Below are positions 7,505 to 15,774 of a stretch of 21,503 nucleotides of DNA, one piece after another; the first letter of the stretch is position 1, and every line of letters starts with the position of its first letter. Position numbers and translations under genes: made by a program. The notes under the pieces were generated by a model that was not told the origin of the DNA, searched no databases, and saw nothing but the letters and a program-made list of their open reading frames with translations. This DNA is from Candidatus Hydrogenedentes bacterium CG07_land_8_20_14_0_80_42_17. Its GTDB lineage: Bacteria; UBA8481. The stretch is taken from NCBI GenBank assembly GCA_002780065.1, contig PEWQ01000056.1, positions 1 to 21,503 on the forward strand, written 5' to 3'.

Positions 7505-9718
7505 ATGCTAAAAGAAATAATTAATCTGCAAAAGCATATTTTTAAATTGATTCTAACAAAACTTTTATCACTATCAAAAGTATCCATTCCAACTGATCGG
7601 CGAGGCTGGATAAAAGCTATTGTCATTGTTTTTGCTATATGCTTTTTTATTGCCGGCGTATGTTTTGCCGTCATCGTCGAGATAACCCAGCAACCTAGAT
7701 TTTGCAAGTCGTGCCACAACATGGAGCCTTACTATCAAAGTTGAAAAAGTTCCGGACATAAAAATGTTAATTGCATTACGTGCCATTATGAACCTGGATT
7801 GCGATCAATGTGGCGCGGAAAAATTCAGGGACTTGTTCAGGTAGTAAAATATTTTACTGCAACTGCCGGCACAAGGCCGTGGGCTGAAGTTGAAGACGCT
7901 TCATGCATGAGGCAGGGTTGTCACCAGACAAGACTTCTTGAAGGAAGAGTAACATTCCATCACAAAAACATCCATTTCGATCATAAGCCGCATCTTTTAG
8001 AGATGAAGCGTGGAAAGAAACTGCGATGCACTTCCTGTCATTCTCAAATGGTGATGGGCTCACACATTTCAGTCACGACATCTACATGCATTCTGTGCCA
8101 TTTCAAAGATCGGCCGCCTGGCAAACCAATCGCGGGCTGTCGAGGATGCCATCAAGTTCCGCAAGATACGATTACACTTCCCAGCGGATTAGAATACAAG
8201 CACTCAAAATATGTCGACAGCGGAGTAGAATGCATATCGTGTCATTATTCTCTGACAACAGGAGACGGTTTTGTTTCAAAGAACAGATGTTTTTCTTGCC
8301 ACAACTTTGATATAAGCAAATATCTCGATAAGCCTGAATTTCTGCATCAAAAGCATGTGACGGAGCACAAAGTCGAGTGCATGGATTGCCACGAAGAGAT
8401 CACTCATGGATACGAATCCGAGCGGCGAGTTGCAAGGCTCGATTGCAATCAGTGTCATTCCAACGCGCATTCAACCGTAAAGATACTGACTGAAGGAAAC
8501 ATTGCGGAGCTTATAGGCGATTCGCGTCCTCACGTAGGGCCGATGTTGTCTGCCAGGGTCGAGTGCATTGCCTGTCACATAAAAGAGATCGGAACCGATA
8601 CGCCTCACAGAGGTTCAAAACTTATCGGTTCAAGTGAGGCATGCGTCAAATGTCATGGAACAAGAGGTTCAGAAATACTAATAAAATGGAGGGATTATTT
8701 TGAAAATAGGATTCATGAAGTAGAGCGTGCGATTAAAAATTCCAGAGTAGATAGAAACAAATTAAACAGAGCGAAAGAATTTCTTGCTGTAGTGAAGACA
8801 GGAAATCCTGACCACAATCCGAGTTTAGCGAGAGAGCTTTTAGAAGCCGCTGAAAATATAGCGAACGGCAAAGAATTTTCGGTGAGGCGTCCAATCGGCG
8901 ATCGAGCGACAGCAGGGCTTGATTGCAGATATTGTCATCTTGATGCTCCTCAAAGTCCTGTAAAGTTCCAGGGGATTTCATTTCCTCACCGACCTCACGT
9001 TAGAGACGCCGGACTATCCTGCGAAAAATGTCATGAGAATGCTCCGACTTCTTTTCCTACAGGCAGACACGGAAGAATAAAACTTACTGTAAATGACTGT
9101 CAGAATTGTCATCACTGGCAGAGAGGTAATTGCAAAGGCTGTCACGGTAGCGGGCCTGAAAATGCTATTTCATGGAATAGAATTTCATTCAAACACAAAG
9201 TTCATATTGAAAAAGGAATCGATTGTTTGAAGTGTCACAGACGGGCTGGAGAGGGCAACAGAATGGGCGTTTCCGTTTCATTGTCGAATTGTATTTCATG
9301 TCATCACACTGTAGGCAACACGAAAGTTTGCTCAAAGTGTCATATCGGTTCCAGATTGCCTGTCACAGTTAATTTCCGTCAGGTGAAAGTTCCTCATTCG
9401 ATGCACGTGAATGATCTTGGGCTCGAGTGCGGTGATTGTCATGCAAGCAGTAAGCAGGGAGTAAAACTTAAACCTAAATGTGGAGATTGTCATCATGAAT
9501 CAGAGATGAAACCTAATTGTCGAGCATGCCACGGTAGAGGGCCTAGTAATTCTATAAGATTCAAAAATGTTAATTTTCCACATTCAACTCATCTCGAATT
9601 AGGATTAGAATGTTCAGATTGTCATGCAAATGGAAAGAGTAGAATTGGTGAGGCGTGCATGACATGTCATGAAGAAGATTTTTTTAAGTCAGATAATTCG
9701 GCAGATTCAGTTAAATGA
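7505..9718 (+). CDS. NapC/NirT-type quinol dehydrogenase fused to a 24-haem cytochrome array; in-frame TGA at codon 80
   Basis: A 737-residue protein if the TGA at 7742-7744 is read through. Residues 1-60 hold a basic cytosolic tail and one membrane helix (AIVIVFAICFFIAGVCFAVI). The NapC/NirT signature follows: CKSCHNMEPYYQS, TGA, then KSSGHKNVNCITCH. Relatives have Trp exactly there (W..S.H...C..CH), so TGG to TGA is the simplest explanation. Downstream are 22 more haem sites, including CX4CH (CMRQGCH, from 7904), for 24 in total. A haem-free helical segment lies at about residues 395-455, and a C-terminal array of c7-like F-x-H-x-x-H repeats follows. The family oxidises menaquinol at the outer face of the inner membrane. 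If translation stopped at TGA the remaining 639-codon frame would have no signal peptide, so its haems could not be attached. Its own TGA overlaps the next ATG (ATGA). The unusual size and the interruption are both real in this sequence. Confidence 0.8.
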
Positions 9719-10275
9719 ATAATTATTTTAAATCGTCATTTGTAATTTTGTCAGCATTAATATTTTTTAGTTGCTCAAAAAGCGGAAAAAGTGAAGAAAC
9801 AATAAAGACGAATTATGAATCTAATAAAGATTCGAATTTGATTGCCGTTGCTTCACCTCCATTTTCAGAATTTATTTTTCCATGTTCCAGATGCCATAAA
9901 AATATCGAGCCGAACCACAAGCGAAGAGAGTTGGTATGGGCGCATGACAATATCAAGCTGGAGCATGATGAAAAGAACAGATGGTGTCTTGACTGTCACG
10001 ATGCAAATAACAGAGACAAACTGCATTTAGCAGACGGACGTCTTTTAGATTTTACCGAGTCATACAAATTGTGCGGGCAGTGTCACGGCCCCACTCTTAG
10101 AAATTGGCTTGCAGGAGAGCACGGAAAGAGAACGGGATCATGGAAAGGGCAAAAGCAATATCTGCTTTGTGTAAACTGCCATAATCCGCATTCTCCGAGA
10201 TTCAAGCCTCTCGAGCCATTGCCAAGACCGATGAAGCCGAGCGAATTGCGCGACACAAATGGAATTAGATTATGA
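9715..10275 (+). CDS. tetrahaem cytochrome c lipoprotein of an Fe-S/NrfD quinol complex (CbcS-like)
   Basis: A 186-residue lipoprotein. The signal is MNNYFKSSFVILSALIFFSC, with Cys20 the likely lipidated residue (a relaxed lipobox), followed by a Ser/Lys/Glu-rich linker. Four CXXCH sites follow: CSRCH (about 59), CLDCH (about 86), CGQCH (about 121) and CVNCH (about 153). It overlaps the upstream TGA by ATGA and its own TGA overlaps the next ATG, so it should be made in step with the Fe-S and NrfD subunits. The trio of cytochrome c, four-cluster ferredoxin and NrfD-type membrane protein has the same composition as the Geobacter Cbc4 (CbcSTU) menaquinol oxidoreductase and resembles NrfB/C/D and alternative complex III parts. 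It probably takes electrons from the Fe-S subunit and passes them to periplasmic cytochromes. Homology to CbcS itself was judged by layout only. Confidence 0.8.
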   Translation: MNNYFKSSFVILSALIFFSCSKSGKSEETIKTNYESNKDSNLIAVASPPFSEFIFPCSRCHKNIEPNHKRRELVWAHDNIKLEHDEKNRWCLDCHDANNRDKLHLADGRLLDFTESYKLCGQCHGPTLRNWLAGEHGKRTGSWKGQKQYLLCVNCHNPHSPRFKPLEPLPRPMKPSELRDTNGIRL

Positions 10276-11177
10276 AAAAAAATACAGATTTAACTCGCAG
10301 AGAATTTATTAAAGGCGCCGCCGGCATTGCCGGTGCTACAGTACTTGCAAGCTGCGGTTTGTCAGGAGATGCTCTGGAAGCCTTTCTACAAAAGCATTTC
10401 AAAGAGTTGTCTAACGATGAAAAGGCAGAAATACTGAAGAGAATCGAAGACGAATGCAAAGCTAAATATGGAAAGGAAGTAGCAGTTGTGGGCACTCCGG
10501 CAGAAGAAGGAGTTCTTTTCGCATATGCGCTCGACATTTCAAGATGTATTGGATGCAGACGTTGTGTTTACGGCTGTTGCGAAGAGAACAACCAATCGAG
10601 GGATCCTCAAATACACTGGATAACAGTTTTAGAAATGGATAAGTCGGAAGGAGTCAATCTCGAAAAAGCAAATTCCTATTATGAAGTCGATAAGGTTCCT
10701 CAGCCGGACAAATTCTATTTTCCTGTTGCCTGCCAGCAATGCGAAAATCCTCCGTGCGTAAAAGTCTGCCCGGTAAAAGCGACATGGAAAGAACCAGACG
10801 GAATAGTTGTAGTTGATTACAACTGGTGTATTGGATGTCGGTGTTGCATAACCGCATGCCCGTACGGAGCGAGGCATTTCAACTGGGCTGAACCGAAAAT
10901 TCCGACTGATGAACTAAATCCAAGCATGCATTATCTTGGAAATCGTCCGCGAATGAAAGGCTGTGTTGAGAAATGCACTTTCTGCATTCAGAGAACCAGA
11001 GGAGAAGAGAAAAAATATCCGAAATGTGTGGAGGTATGCCCGGTGGGAGCAAGGAAATTCGGCAATCTGCTCGATCCTTCAAGCGAGATCAGATACATAT
11101 TGGCAAACAAAAGAGTATTCATCTTCAAAGAAGAACTGAATACTCGTCCTAAATTTTTCTACTACTACGGCCTATGA
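10272..11177 (+). CDS. Tat-exported 4x[4Fe-4S] ferredoxin subunit (NrfC/DmsB/CbcT-like)
   Basis: A 301-residue iron-sulfur electron-transfer subunit. The N-terminus has a twin-arginine signal, TRREFIKG, and a hydrophobic stretch ending in LASC (Cys28), so it may be a Tat-dependent lipoprotein. After a helical linker come four cysteine groups typical of the DmsB/NrfC/PsrB family: CIGCRRCVYGC (about 92), CQQCENPPCVKVCP (about 155), CIGCRCCITACPYG (about 187) and CTFCIQR with a later CVEVCP (about 236 and 255). Together these can hold four [4Fe-4S] clusters. The protein would sit on the periplasmic side of the NrfD subunit encoded next (ATGA overlap) and link it to the tetrahaem lipoprotein encoded just before. 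The need for Tat export fits the tatABC genes a few kilobases downstream. Confidence 0.9.
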   Translation: MKKNTDLTRREFIKGAAGIAGATVLASCGLSGDALEAFLQKHFKELSNDEKAEILKRIEDECKAKYGKEVAVVGTPAEEGVLFAYALDISRCIGCRRCVYGCCEENNQSRDPQIHWITVLEMDKSEGVNLEKANSYYEVDKVPQPDKFYFPVACQQCENPPCVKVCPVKATWKEPDGIVVVDYNWCIGCRCCITACPYGARHFNWAEPKIPTDELNPSMHYLGNRPRMKGCVEKCTFCIQRTRGEEKKYPKCVEVCPVGARKFGNLLDPSSEIRYILANKRVFIFKEELNTRPKFFYYYGL

Positions 11178-12415
11178 TTAAATTTATACGTAATTTTATT
11201 AATTTCATTATTGCAAGTATGCGAATGATAGCAAAAGGCAATATTGCATATTACTGCTGGCTCATATTATTGCTTATCTTAATTTTGCAAGGAGGATTTG
11301 CATATCTTCACCAATTTGAAAAAGGATTGATAGTAACGAACATGCGGGACCAAGTCTCGTGGGCATTTTACATCGGTAATTTCACGTTTCTCGTCGGAGT
11401 TGCTGCGGCCGCAGTAATGCTCGTAATTCCGGCGTACGTCTACAACTGGGGTCCGATAAAAGAGATTGTAGTTTACGGAGAGCTTCTCGCAGTCGCGGCA
11501 ATCTCGATGTGCCTCGGTTTTGTTCTTGTCGATATGGGAAGGCCTGACAGGTTCTGGCATCTCACACCAATTATAGGGATCATGAATTTTCCATCATCGC
11601 TTCTTGCATGGGATGCGATCGTCCTGAACATTTATCTTCTCGTGAACTTGACAGTTGTCACCAACATTCTTTATTCGCTTTTTATGAAGAAGCATTACAA
11701 TCATAAAATAGTTTTGCCGCTCGTTATATTCTCCATCCCGATGGCCGTCAGTATTCACACGGTCACTGCATTTCTGTATAACGGTATGGCGGCTAGGCCT
11801 TACTGGAACTCCGCAATTCTCGCTCCGCGTTTCCTCGCATCGGCATTCTGCTCAGGACCTGCGATACTTCTCATTCTTTTTCAAGTGCTACGCAAAACCA
11901 CATCGTTCCGAATCAAAGATGAAGCAATCCATAAAGTAGCTGAATTGATGGCTTATGCAATGTTCATTAATCTTTTTCTTTTCTTTGCCGAAGTCTTTAA
12001 AGAATACTATTCAAATACTCAGCACATAGTCTACATGAACTATCTATTTTTCGGATTGAACGGCAAGATGAGTCCAATAGCAATCTGGGGCTGGCTATCC
12101 GTATTGTTCGGTGTAATAGCTTTTCTCATCTTTCTGTTTCCAAAAACCAGAAAAAATTTTGTTGCGATGAATATCGGTTGCGTAATGATATACACCTCAG
12201 TTTATATTGAAAAAGGTATTGCTCTAATTATTCCTGGATATACTCCGACAGTACTCGGAGAAATTTACGAATACTTTCCAAGCATTCACGAATTGAGAAT
12301 TTCAGCCGCAATTTTTGGAGTTGGATTCTTACTCTTTACTTTAATGATTAAAGTTTCCAATTCGCTTCTGTTTGAAGAGTTATCAATTGAGACAATAAAA
12401 AATCGTGAGCAGTAA
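11174..12415 (+). CDS. NrfD/PsrC-family membrane quinol oxidoreductase subunit (CbcU-like)
   Basis: A 413-residue integral membrane protein with about ten hydrophobic helices (roughly residues 26-48, 60-91, 96-120, 138-168, 178-204, 219-239, 255-280, 298-320, 326-352 and 370-392). The family (NrfD, PsrC, ActC, CbcU) carries no haem and exchanges electrons between menaquinone and a partner Fe-S protein. Recognisable features are LVDMGRPDRFWHL after helix 3, typical of the NrfD family, and SIHTVTAFLYNG at the fifth helix. Start ATG 11174 overlaps the Fe-S gene stop as ATGA. The reading frame is intact. Since the Fe-S partner is periplasmic and the final carriers are cytochromes, quinol oxidation is the more likely direction, but the sequence does not prove it. 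Confidence 0.88.
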   Translation: MIKFIRNFINFIIASMRMIAKGNIAYYCWLILLLILILQGGFAYLHQFEKGLIVTNMRDQVSWAFYIGNFTFLVGVAAAAVMLVIPAYVYNWGPIKEIVVYGELLAVAAISMCLGFVLVDMGRPDRFWHLTPIIGIMNFPSSLLAWDAIVLNIYLLVNLTVVTNILYSLFMKKHYNHKIVLPLVIFSIPMAVSIHTVTAFLYNGMAARPYWNSAILAPRFLASAFCSGPAILLILFQVLRKTTSFRIKDEAIHKVAELMAYAMFINLFLFFAEVFKEYYSNTQHIVYMNYLFFGLNGKMSPIAIWGWLSVLFGVIAFLIFLFPKTRKNFVAMNIGCVMIYTSVYIEKGIALIIPGYTPTVLGEIYEYFPSIHELRISAAIFGVGFLLFTLMIKVSNSLLFEELSIETIKNREQ

Positions 12416-12446
12416 TAATTCAAAATCCTTATCAGAGTTTTTTTGC

Positions 12447-14585
12447 ATGAGCATTAAGAAAACGCTCATCTTTCTTCTCCCCTTTTTTATTTTTGTTGCC
12501 CCCAACACTGCGGAGAACAATACAAGCAACAGAAGCTGTCTGTCCTGCCACGGACTGACAACCTTCGAATCAAACTCAAATCAGACCATATTTGTCGATA
12601 AATTCATATTTGAGAGGTCAATGCACGGCCGCTTATTATGTACAAGCTGTCATAAAGATATTAAAGAGTATCCGCACGGCGTGGTAAAAAAAATCGATTG
12701 CAAAATATGTCATGATTCCAAACGAAGATATGATGGAAGGTTTCATGCTTCAAGTTTTGTCAATTCTATTTTATTGAGAACTAACGATGGATTTTTTGTG
12801 ACAGCCAGGCCGAGCAGAATAACTTCTCTTTTGAAAGACAATGTTTGTTTAAGCTGTCACTCGGACAGTAGCGTAAACAAATCGATTCACGGTGAAAAGA
12901 GATGCGTCGAATGTCACGCTGATGCAACTGCAAATCACAGTAAACTGAAAAAGGTCGATTGTGGAATTTGCCATATTGATGAAAAAGGAAAATATGCTCT
13001 AACTATTCATGGCAGGCAAAATGCCGGTTGAGATGTAAGAGCTCCTATATGCTCATCATGCCATGGAACTCACGATATACTTTCAGTAGCTGATCCGTTG
13101 TCGAGTGTTTATCCGTCAAAAGTTTCCGAAACTTGTATTGGATGTCACGGCAATAGTAAATTTCAAGGAATTAGTGGAAGCGGAGTCATACTAAATCCGA
13201 AACTGTATCGCTCAAGCGTTCACGGCAGGCCTTCTACATCCAGAAATCTTTCCATCTCTGCGACCTGTGTAGATTGTCATGGAGCCCACTCAATTCTCTC
13301 GAGAAGCGATCCTCTCTCATCAGTCTCTTACACAAATCAAGCGGCAACGTGTAAAAGATGCCATGAGAAGGAAGCCGGAGAGTATGCAAAATCGGCACAT
13401 GGTCAAGCAGTTGCAAAAGGCGCGCATGAGGCTCCGACATGTTCTGACTGTCATGGAGAACACGGAATACTCTCTCACACAAATCCTCTCTCACCAACAT
13501 ATCGACTGGCAATCGCTCAAAATCTCTGCATCGGTTGTCATGACAGACCTGCTCTTCAGCAAAAATTCGGACTCGCCGCGAATCGAAGCTCTACATACGC
13601 AAAATCGTATCACGGGCTTGCGGTAAGAGGAAAAAGCGCAATAGCGGCAGTATGCACGGATTGTCATGAAACGCACAGAATACTTGGAGAGAATGATCCT
13701 GCTTCAAGCATCCATCCGTCCAACAGAGCAAAAACATGTCAGAGATGTCACACAGATGCGGCGTCACGTTTTACATCAGCTGAAAAAATTCATTCCAGTT
13801 ATGAGGATCATTGGTTAACAAATATGGTAAAGATATCTTATCGGTTGATAATAAGCGGAACACTTGGTGGAATGCTTGTATGGGTTGCGATTATCATGCT
13901 ACCAGAATTTAAGAAGAAAGTAACTCGATCACTTTCGAATTCCAGACGAAGATTCTCAGTTTCTGAAACCGTACAGCATATTTTACTATTAACGTCATTC
14001 ATCACTCTAGCAATAACCGGATTTGCATTGGCATTTCCAGATGCTTTTTTGGTGAAAAAACTTTTAGAATTTGGAATATTTGATGAGCGTTCACGAAGTT
14101 TGATTCACAGAATCGCCGGCTTGACACTTTTGGCAGTTGGAGTCTGGCATATCATTTACCTCGCCATAACACGCAGGGGCAGATGGTTTGTCCTGCAGTT
14201 GATTCCGAAGATTGCTGATATCAAAAGTGCAATACAACATCTGCTATATTCTATAGGAATCAAAAAGGAGCATCCTCATTTCAAACATTTTTCATATTTT
14301 GAAAAGGCTGAATATTGGGCATTGGTATGGGGAACGATAGTTATGGCGGCAACTGGAATCATTCTGTGGTTCCCTGAAAAAATGCCGCGACTACTCGTTT
14401 TCGTATGCGAAGCGATTCATTTATACGAGGCAATACTTGCAGTCGGAGCAATAATCATCTGGCATTTCTTCTTTGTTTTCATCGAGCCGAGCGAATTTCC
14501 TTTCAACCCATCGATCTTTACCGGAAGAGCTCCAAAGGATTCCGAACTTGACGAAAGAACGGAAGAGCCGCCAAAAGAAAATTAG
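12447..14585 (+). CDS. CbcL-like fusion: 14-haem cytochrome c plus cytochrome b561-type membrane domain; in-frame TGA at codon 195
   Basis: A 712-residue protein if TGA 13029-13031 is read through. ATG 12447 gives a clean signal peptide (MSIKKTLIFLLPFFIFVAP); GTG 12405, inside the NrfD gene end, is an alternative. Six CXXCH sites precede the TGA and eight follow. The interruption falls in HGRQNAG-TGA-DVRAPICSSCHG. The internal repeat HGQAVAKGAHEAPTCSDCHG aligns without gaps and has Gly at that place, so GGA to TGA is likely. From about residue 460 there are five hydrophobic helices like the cytochrome b of hydrogenase/formate dehydrogenase (HydC/FdnI), with His in VQHILLL, RSLIHRIAG...VWHIIYL and IHLYEA...IIWHFFF as b-haem ligand candidates. 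The same fusion occurs in Geobacter CbcL, an inner-membrane quinol oxidase for metal reduction. Without readthrough the second half has haem motifs but no signal peptide. Confidence 0.8.
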
Positions 14586-14622
14586 GATTACAGATTGACT
14601 AATATATATTCAAGTTATCAAA

Positions 14623-14628
14623 TATAAT
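14623..14628 (+). promoter_or_regulatory. possible -10 box upstream of tatA
   Basis: A perfect TATAAT at 14623-14628 lies 21 bases before the tatA ATG. The best -35 match, TTGACT (14595-14600), is 22 bases away, too far for a normal sigma70 site, and the surrounding DNA is AT-rich. The tat genes may have their own promoter or be read from the cytochrome operon. Confidence 0.25.
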
Positions 14629-14633
14629 TAGTT

Positions 14634-14644
14634 TAAGGAGGTGA
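14634..14644 (+). promoter_or_regulatory. near-perfect Shine-Dalgarno site for tatA
   Basis: TAAGGAGGTGA matches the full anti-Shine-Dalgarno complement and is spaced for ATG 14650, which decides that start over the GTG at 14641 inside the site. It is much stronger than the ribosome sites of the cytochrome genes upstream, in line with the high copy number of TatA relative to other Tat subunits. Confidence 0.85.
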
Positions 14645-14649
14645 CTGAT

Positions 14650-14835
14650 ATGTTTTCAGGATTGCACGGTACAGAATGGATTATTATTTTATTTGTAGTG
14701 TTGCTGATTTTCGGCCCGACTCAACTTCCAAAACTTATGAAAACCATAGGTGAAGGCATCAAAGCATTAAAAAAAGCCAGCAGTGATTCTGACTCTTCTG
14801 AAACTTCTGCTGATTCAAAAGAGAAGAAACAATAA
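14650..14835 (+). CDS. tatA: Sec-independent translocase subunit TatA
   Basis: A 61-residue TatA/E-family protein. The N-terminal helix (WIIILFVVLLIF) is followed by the hallmark FGPTQLPKL hinge, then an amphipathic helix (MKTIGEGIKALKKA) and an acidic/Ser-rich tail. TatA oligomers form the size-variable passage for folded proteins with twin-arginine signals across the inner membrane. The length is short but normal for the family. It starts the tatA-tatB-tatC set and is followed five bases later by tatB. A clear client in the window is the Fe-S protein at 10272. Confidence 0.93.
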   Translation: MFSGLHGTEWIIILFVVLLIFGPTQLPKLMKTIGEGIKALKKASSDSDSSETSADSKEKKQ

Positions 14836-14840
14836 GGTAA

Positions 14841-15080
14841 ATGTTTGATGTTGGTTGGCAGGAAGGTCTTGTAATAGTAATTGCGGCATTAGTTCTAGTG
14901 GGGCCGGAAAAGCTTCCTGAAACATTAAGATGGTTCGCTTCAATTTTAAGAAAAGCAAACCTAAGTTACACTGAAGTAATGCGCGAGATAATGTCAATCG
15001 ATCTTCCTGATAATGGCAATACAATTGCAAGCTCTCCGAAAGCTCCGAATAAGTCTATAGCCACAGAAGAAAAAAAATAA
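14841..15080 (+). CDS. tatB: Sec-independent translocase subunit TatB
   Basis: A 79-residue protein starting MFDVGWQEGLVIVIAALVLVG and continuing PEKLPETLR. The MFD-G-Q-E start and the VGPEKLP hinge are typical of TatB rather than TatA, though the two families overlap and the tail is shorter than in E. coli TatB. TatB joins TatC in the receptor that binds the twin-arginine signal. The start is ATG 14841, with AAGGTAA upstream spanning the end of tatA (14834-14840). TatC follows after four bases. Confidence 0.88.
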   Translation: MFDVGWQEGLVIVIAALVLVGPEKLPETLRWFASILRKANLSYTEVMREIMSIDLPDNGNTIASSPKAPNKSIATEEKK

Positions 15081-15084
15081 TTCA

Positions 15085-15774
15085 ATGAGCATTTTGGTTC
15101 ATCTAATAGAATTGAGAAACAGAATAATAAAAAGTTTAATCGCACTTGGAATCGGTATGGCAATTTCATTCTTCTGGCTCGAGCCAATAGTATTTCGCGC
15201 CGCATTGCTTCCACTAGGAAAAAGAGAATTGCTCTATCTAGGGCTTGGCGAGGCTTTTTCCGTTCATTTGACATTTGCGTTCTATCTCGGAATCGTAATA
15301 GCAGTGCCGATCATTGCCTATCAGGTTTGGGCATTCGTAGCGCCTGGACTTTATCCTAAAGAAAAAAGTTTTGCTTTTAAAGCCTCTTTTCTTTCTGTTA
15401 TCCTCTTTGCCACAGGAGCCGCATTCGGTTACTTTTTTTTACTGCCAACTGTTGTTAAATTTTTTCTTTCTTTCGAGGCAGACGGTTTACGGTATGGCGG
15501 TGCGCTCGAGCCATACCTCAGCCTTGTATCAGGAATTGTATTAGGAGCCGGAATTGCGTTCCAACTCCCTCTTCTGCTTCTTGGCCTCATGAAAGCCGGA
15601 ATAGTTTCAAGAGAAGCCATTGCCAGCCGGCGCAGATACTGGATGTTTGTAATAATCATTGCAGGAGCGATATTGACTCCGACAGGCGATGCAGCAACGC
15701 TTGCAGTCTTTTGTCTGCCTTTATGGTTGCTCTTCGAAATCACTCTTTTCATAGCAAAGCTCGGGCGATACTAA
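15085..15774 (+). CDS. tatC: Sec-independent translocase subunit TatC
   Basis: A 229-residue polytopic membrane protein with the TatC pattern: HLIELRNRI near the N-terminus, GLGEAFSVHL (the conserved Glu after helix 1), YQVWAFVAPGLYPKEK in the second cytosolic region, FGYFFLLP, and later helices ending at about residue 225. TatC recognises the twin-arginine signal and nucleates the translocase. The length is near the family norm of about 240. It lies four bases after tatB and its TAA is followed at once by the ATG of the short DUF2085 gene, so the genes form one unit. Confidence 0.95.
   Translation: MSILVHLIELRNRIIKSLIALGIGMAISFFWLEPIVFRAALLPLGKRELLYLGLGEAFSVHLTFAFYLGIVIAVPIIAYQVWAFVAPGLYPKEKSFAFKASFLSVILFATGAAFGYFFLLPTVVKFFLSFEADGLRYGGALEPYLSLVSGIVLGAGIAFQLPLLLLGLMKAGIVSREAIASRRRYWMFVIIIAGAILTPTGDAATLAVFCLPLWLLFEITLFIAKLGRY

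Noticed and set aside
7354-7722. Minus-strand open frame of 122 codons across the terminator
   Set aside because: It spans the terminator and the NapC-type gene on the other strand, has low-complexity composition and resembles no family.
7742-7775. Selenocysteine insertion at the first internal UGA
   Set aside because: No stable hairpin with a G-rich apical loop follows at the expected distance, and the family residue is Trp, not Cys.
8900-9700. DNA repeat array or CRISPR in the cytochrome genes
   Set aside because: The periodicity comes from CXXCH protein repeats; the DNA units are not identical and spacers are not uniform.
7398-13031. Genome-wide reassignment of UGA to Trp or Gly
   Set aside because: UGA at 7398-7400 is followed directly by a strong terminator, and UGA in ATGA overlaps at 9715-9718, 10272-10275, 11174-11177 and 16639-16642 ends genes. 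The two internal UGAs also appear to replace different residues.
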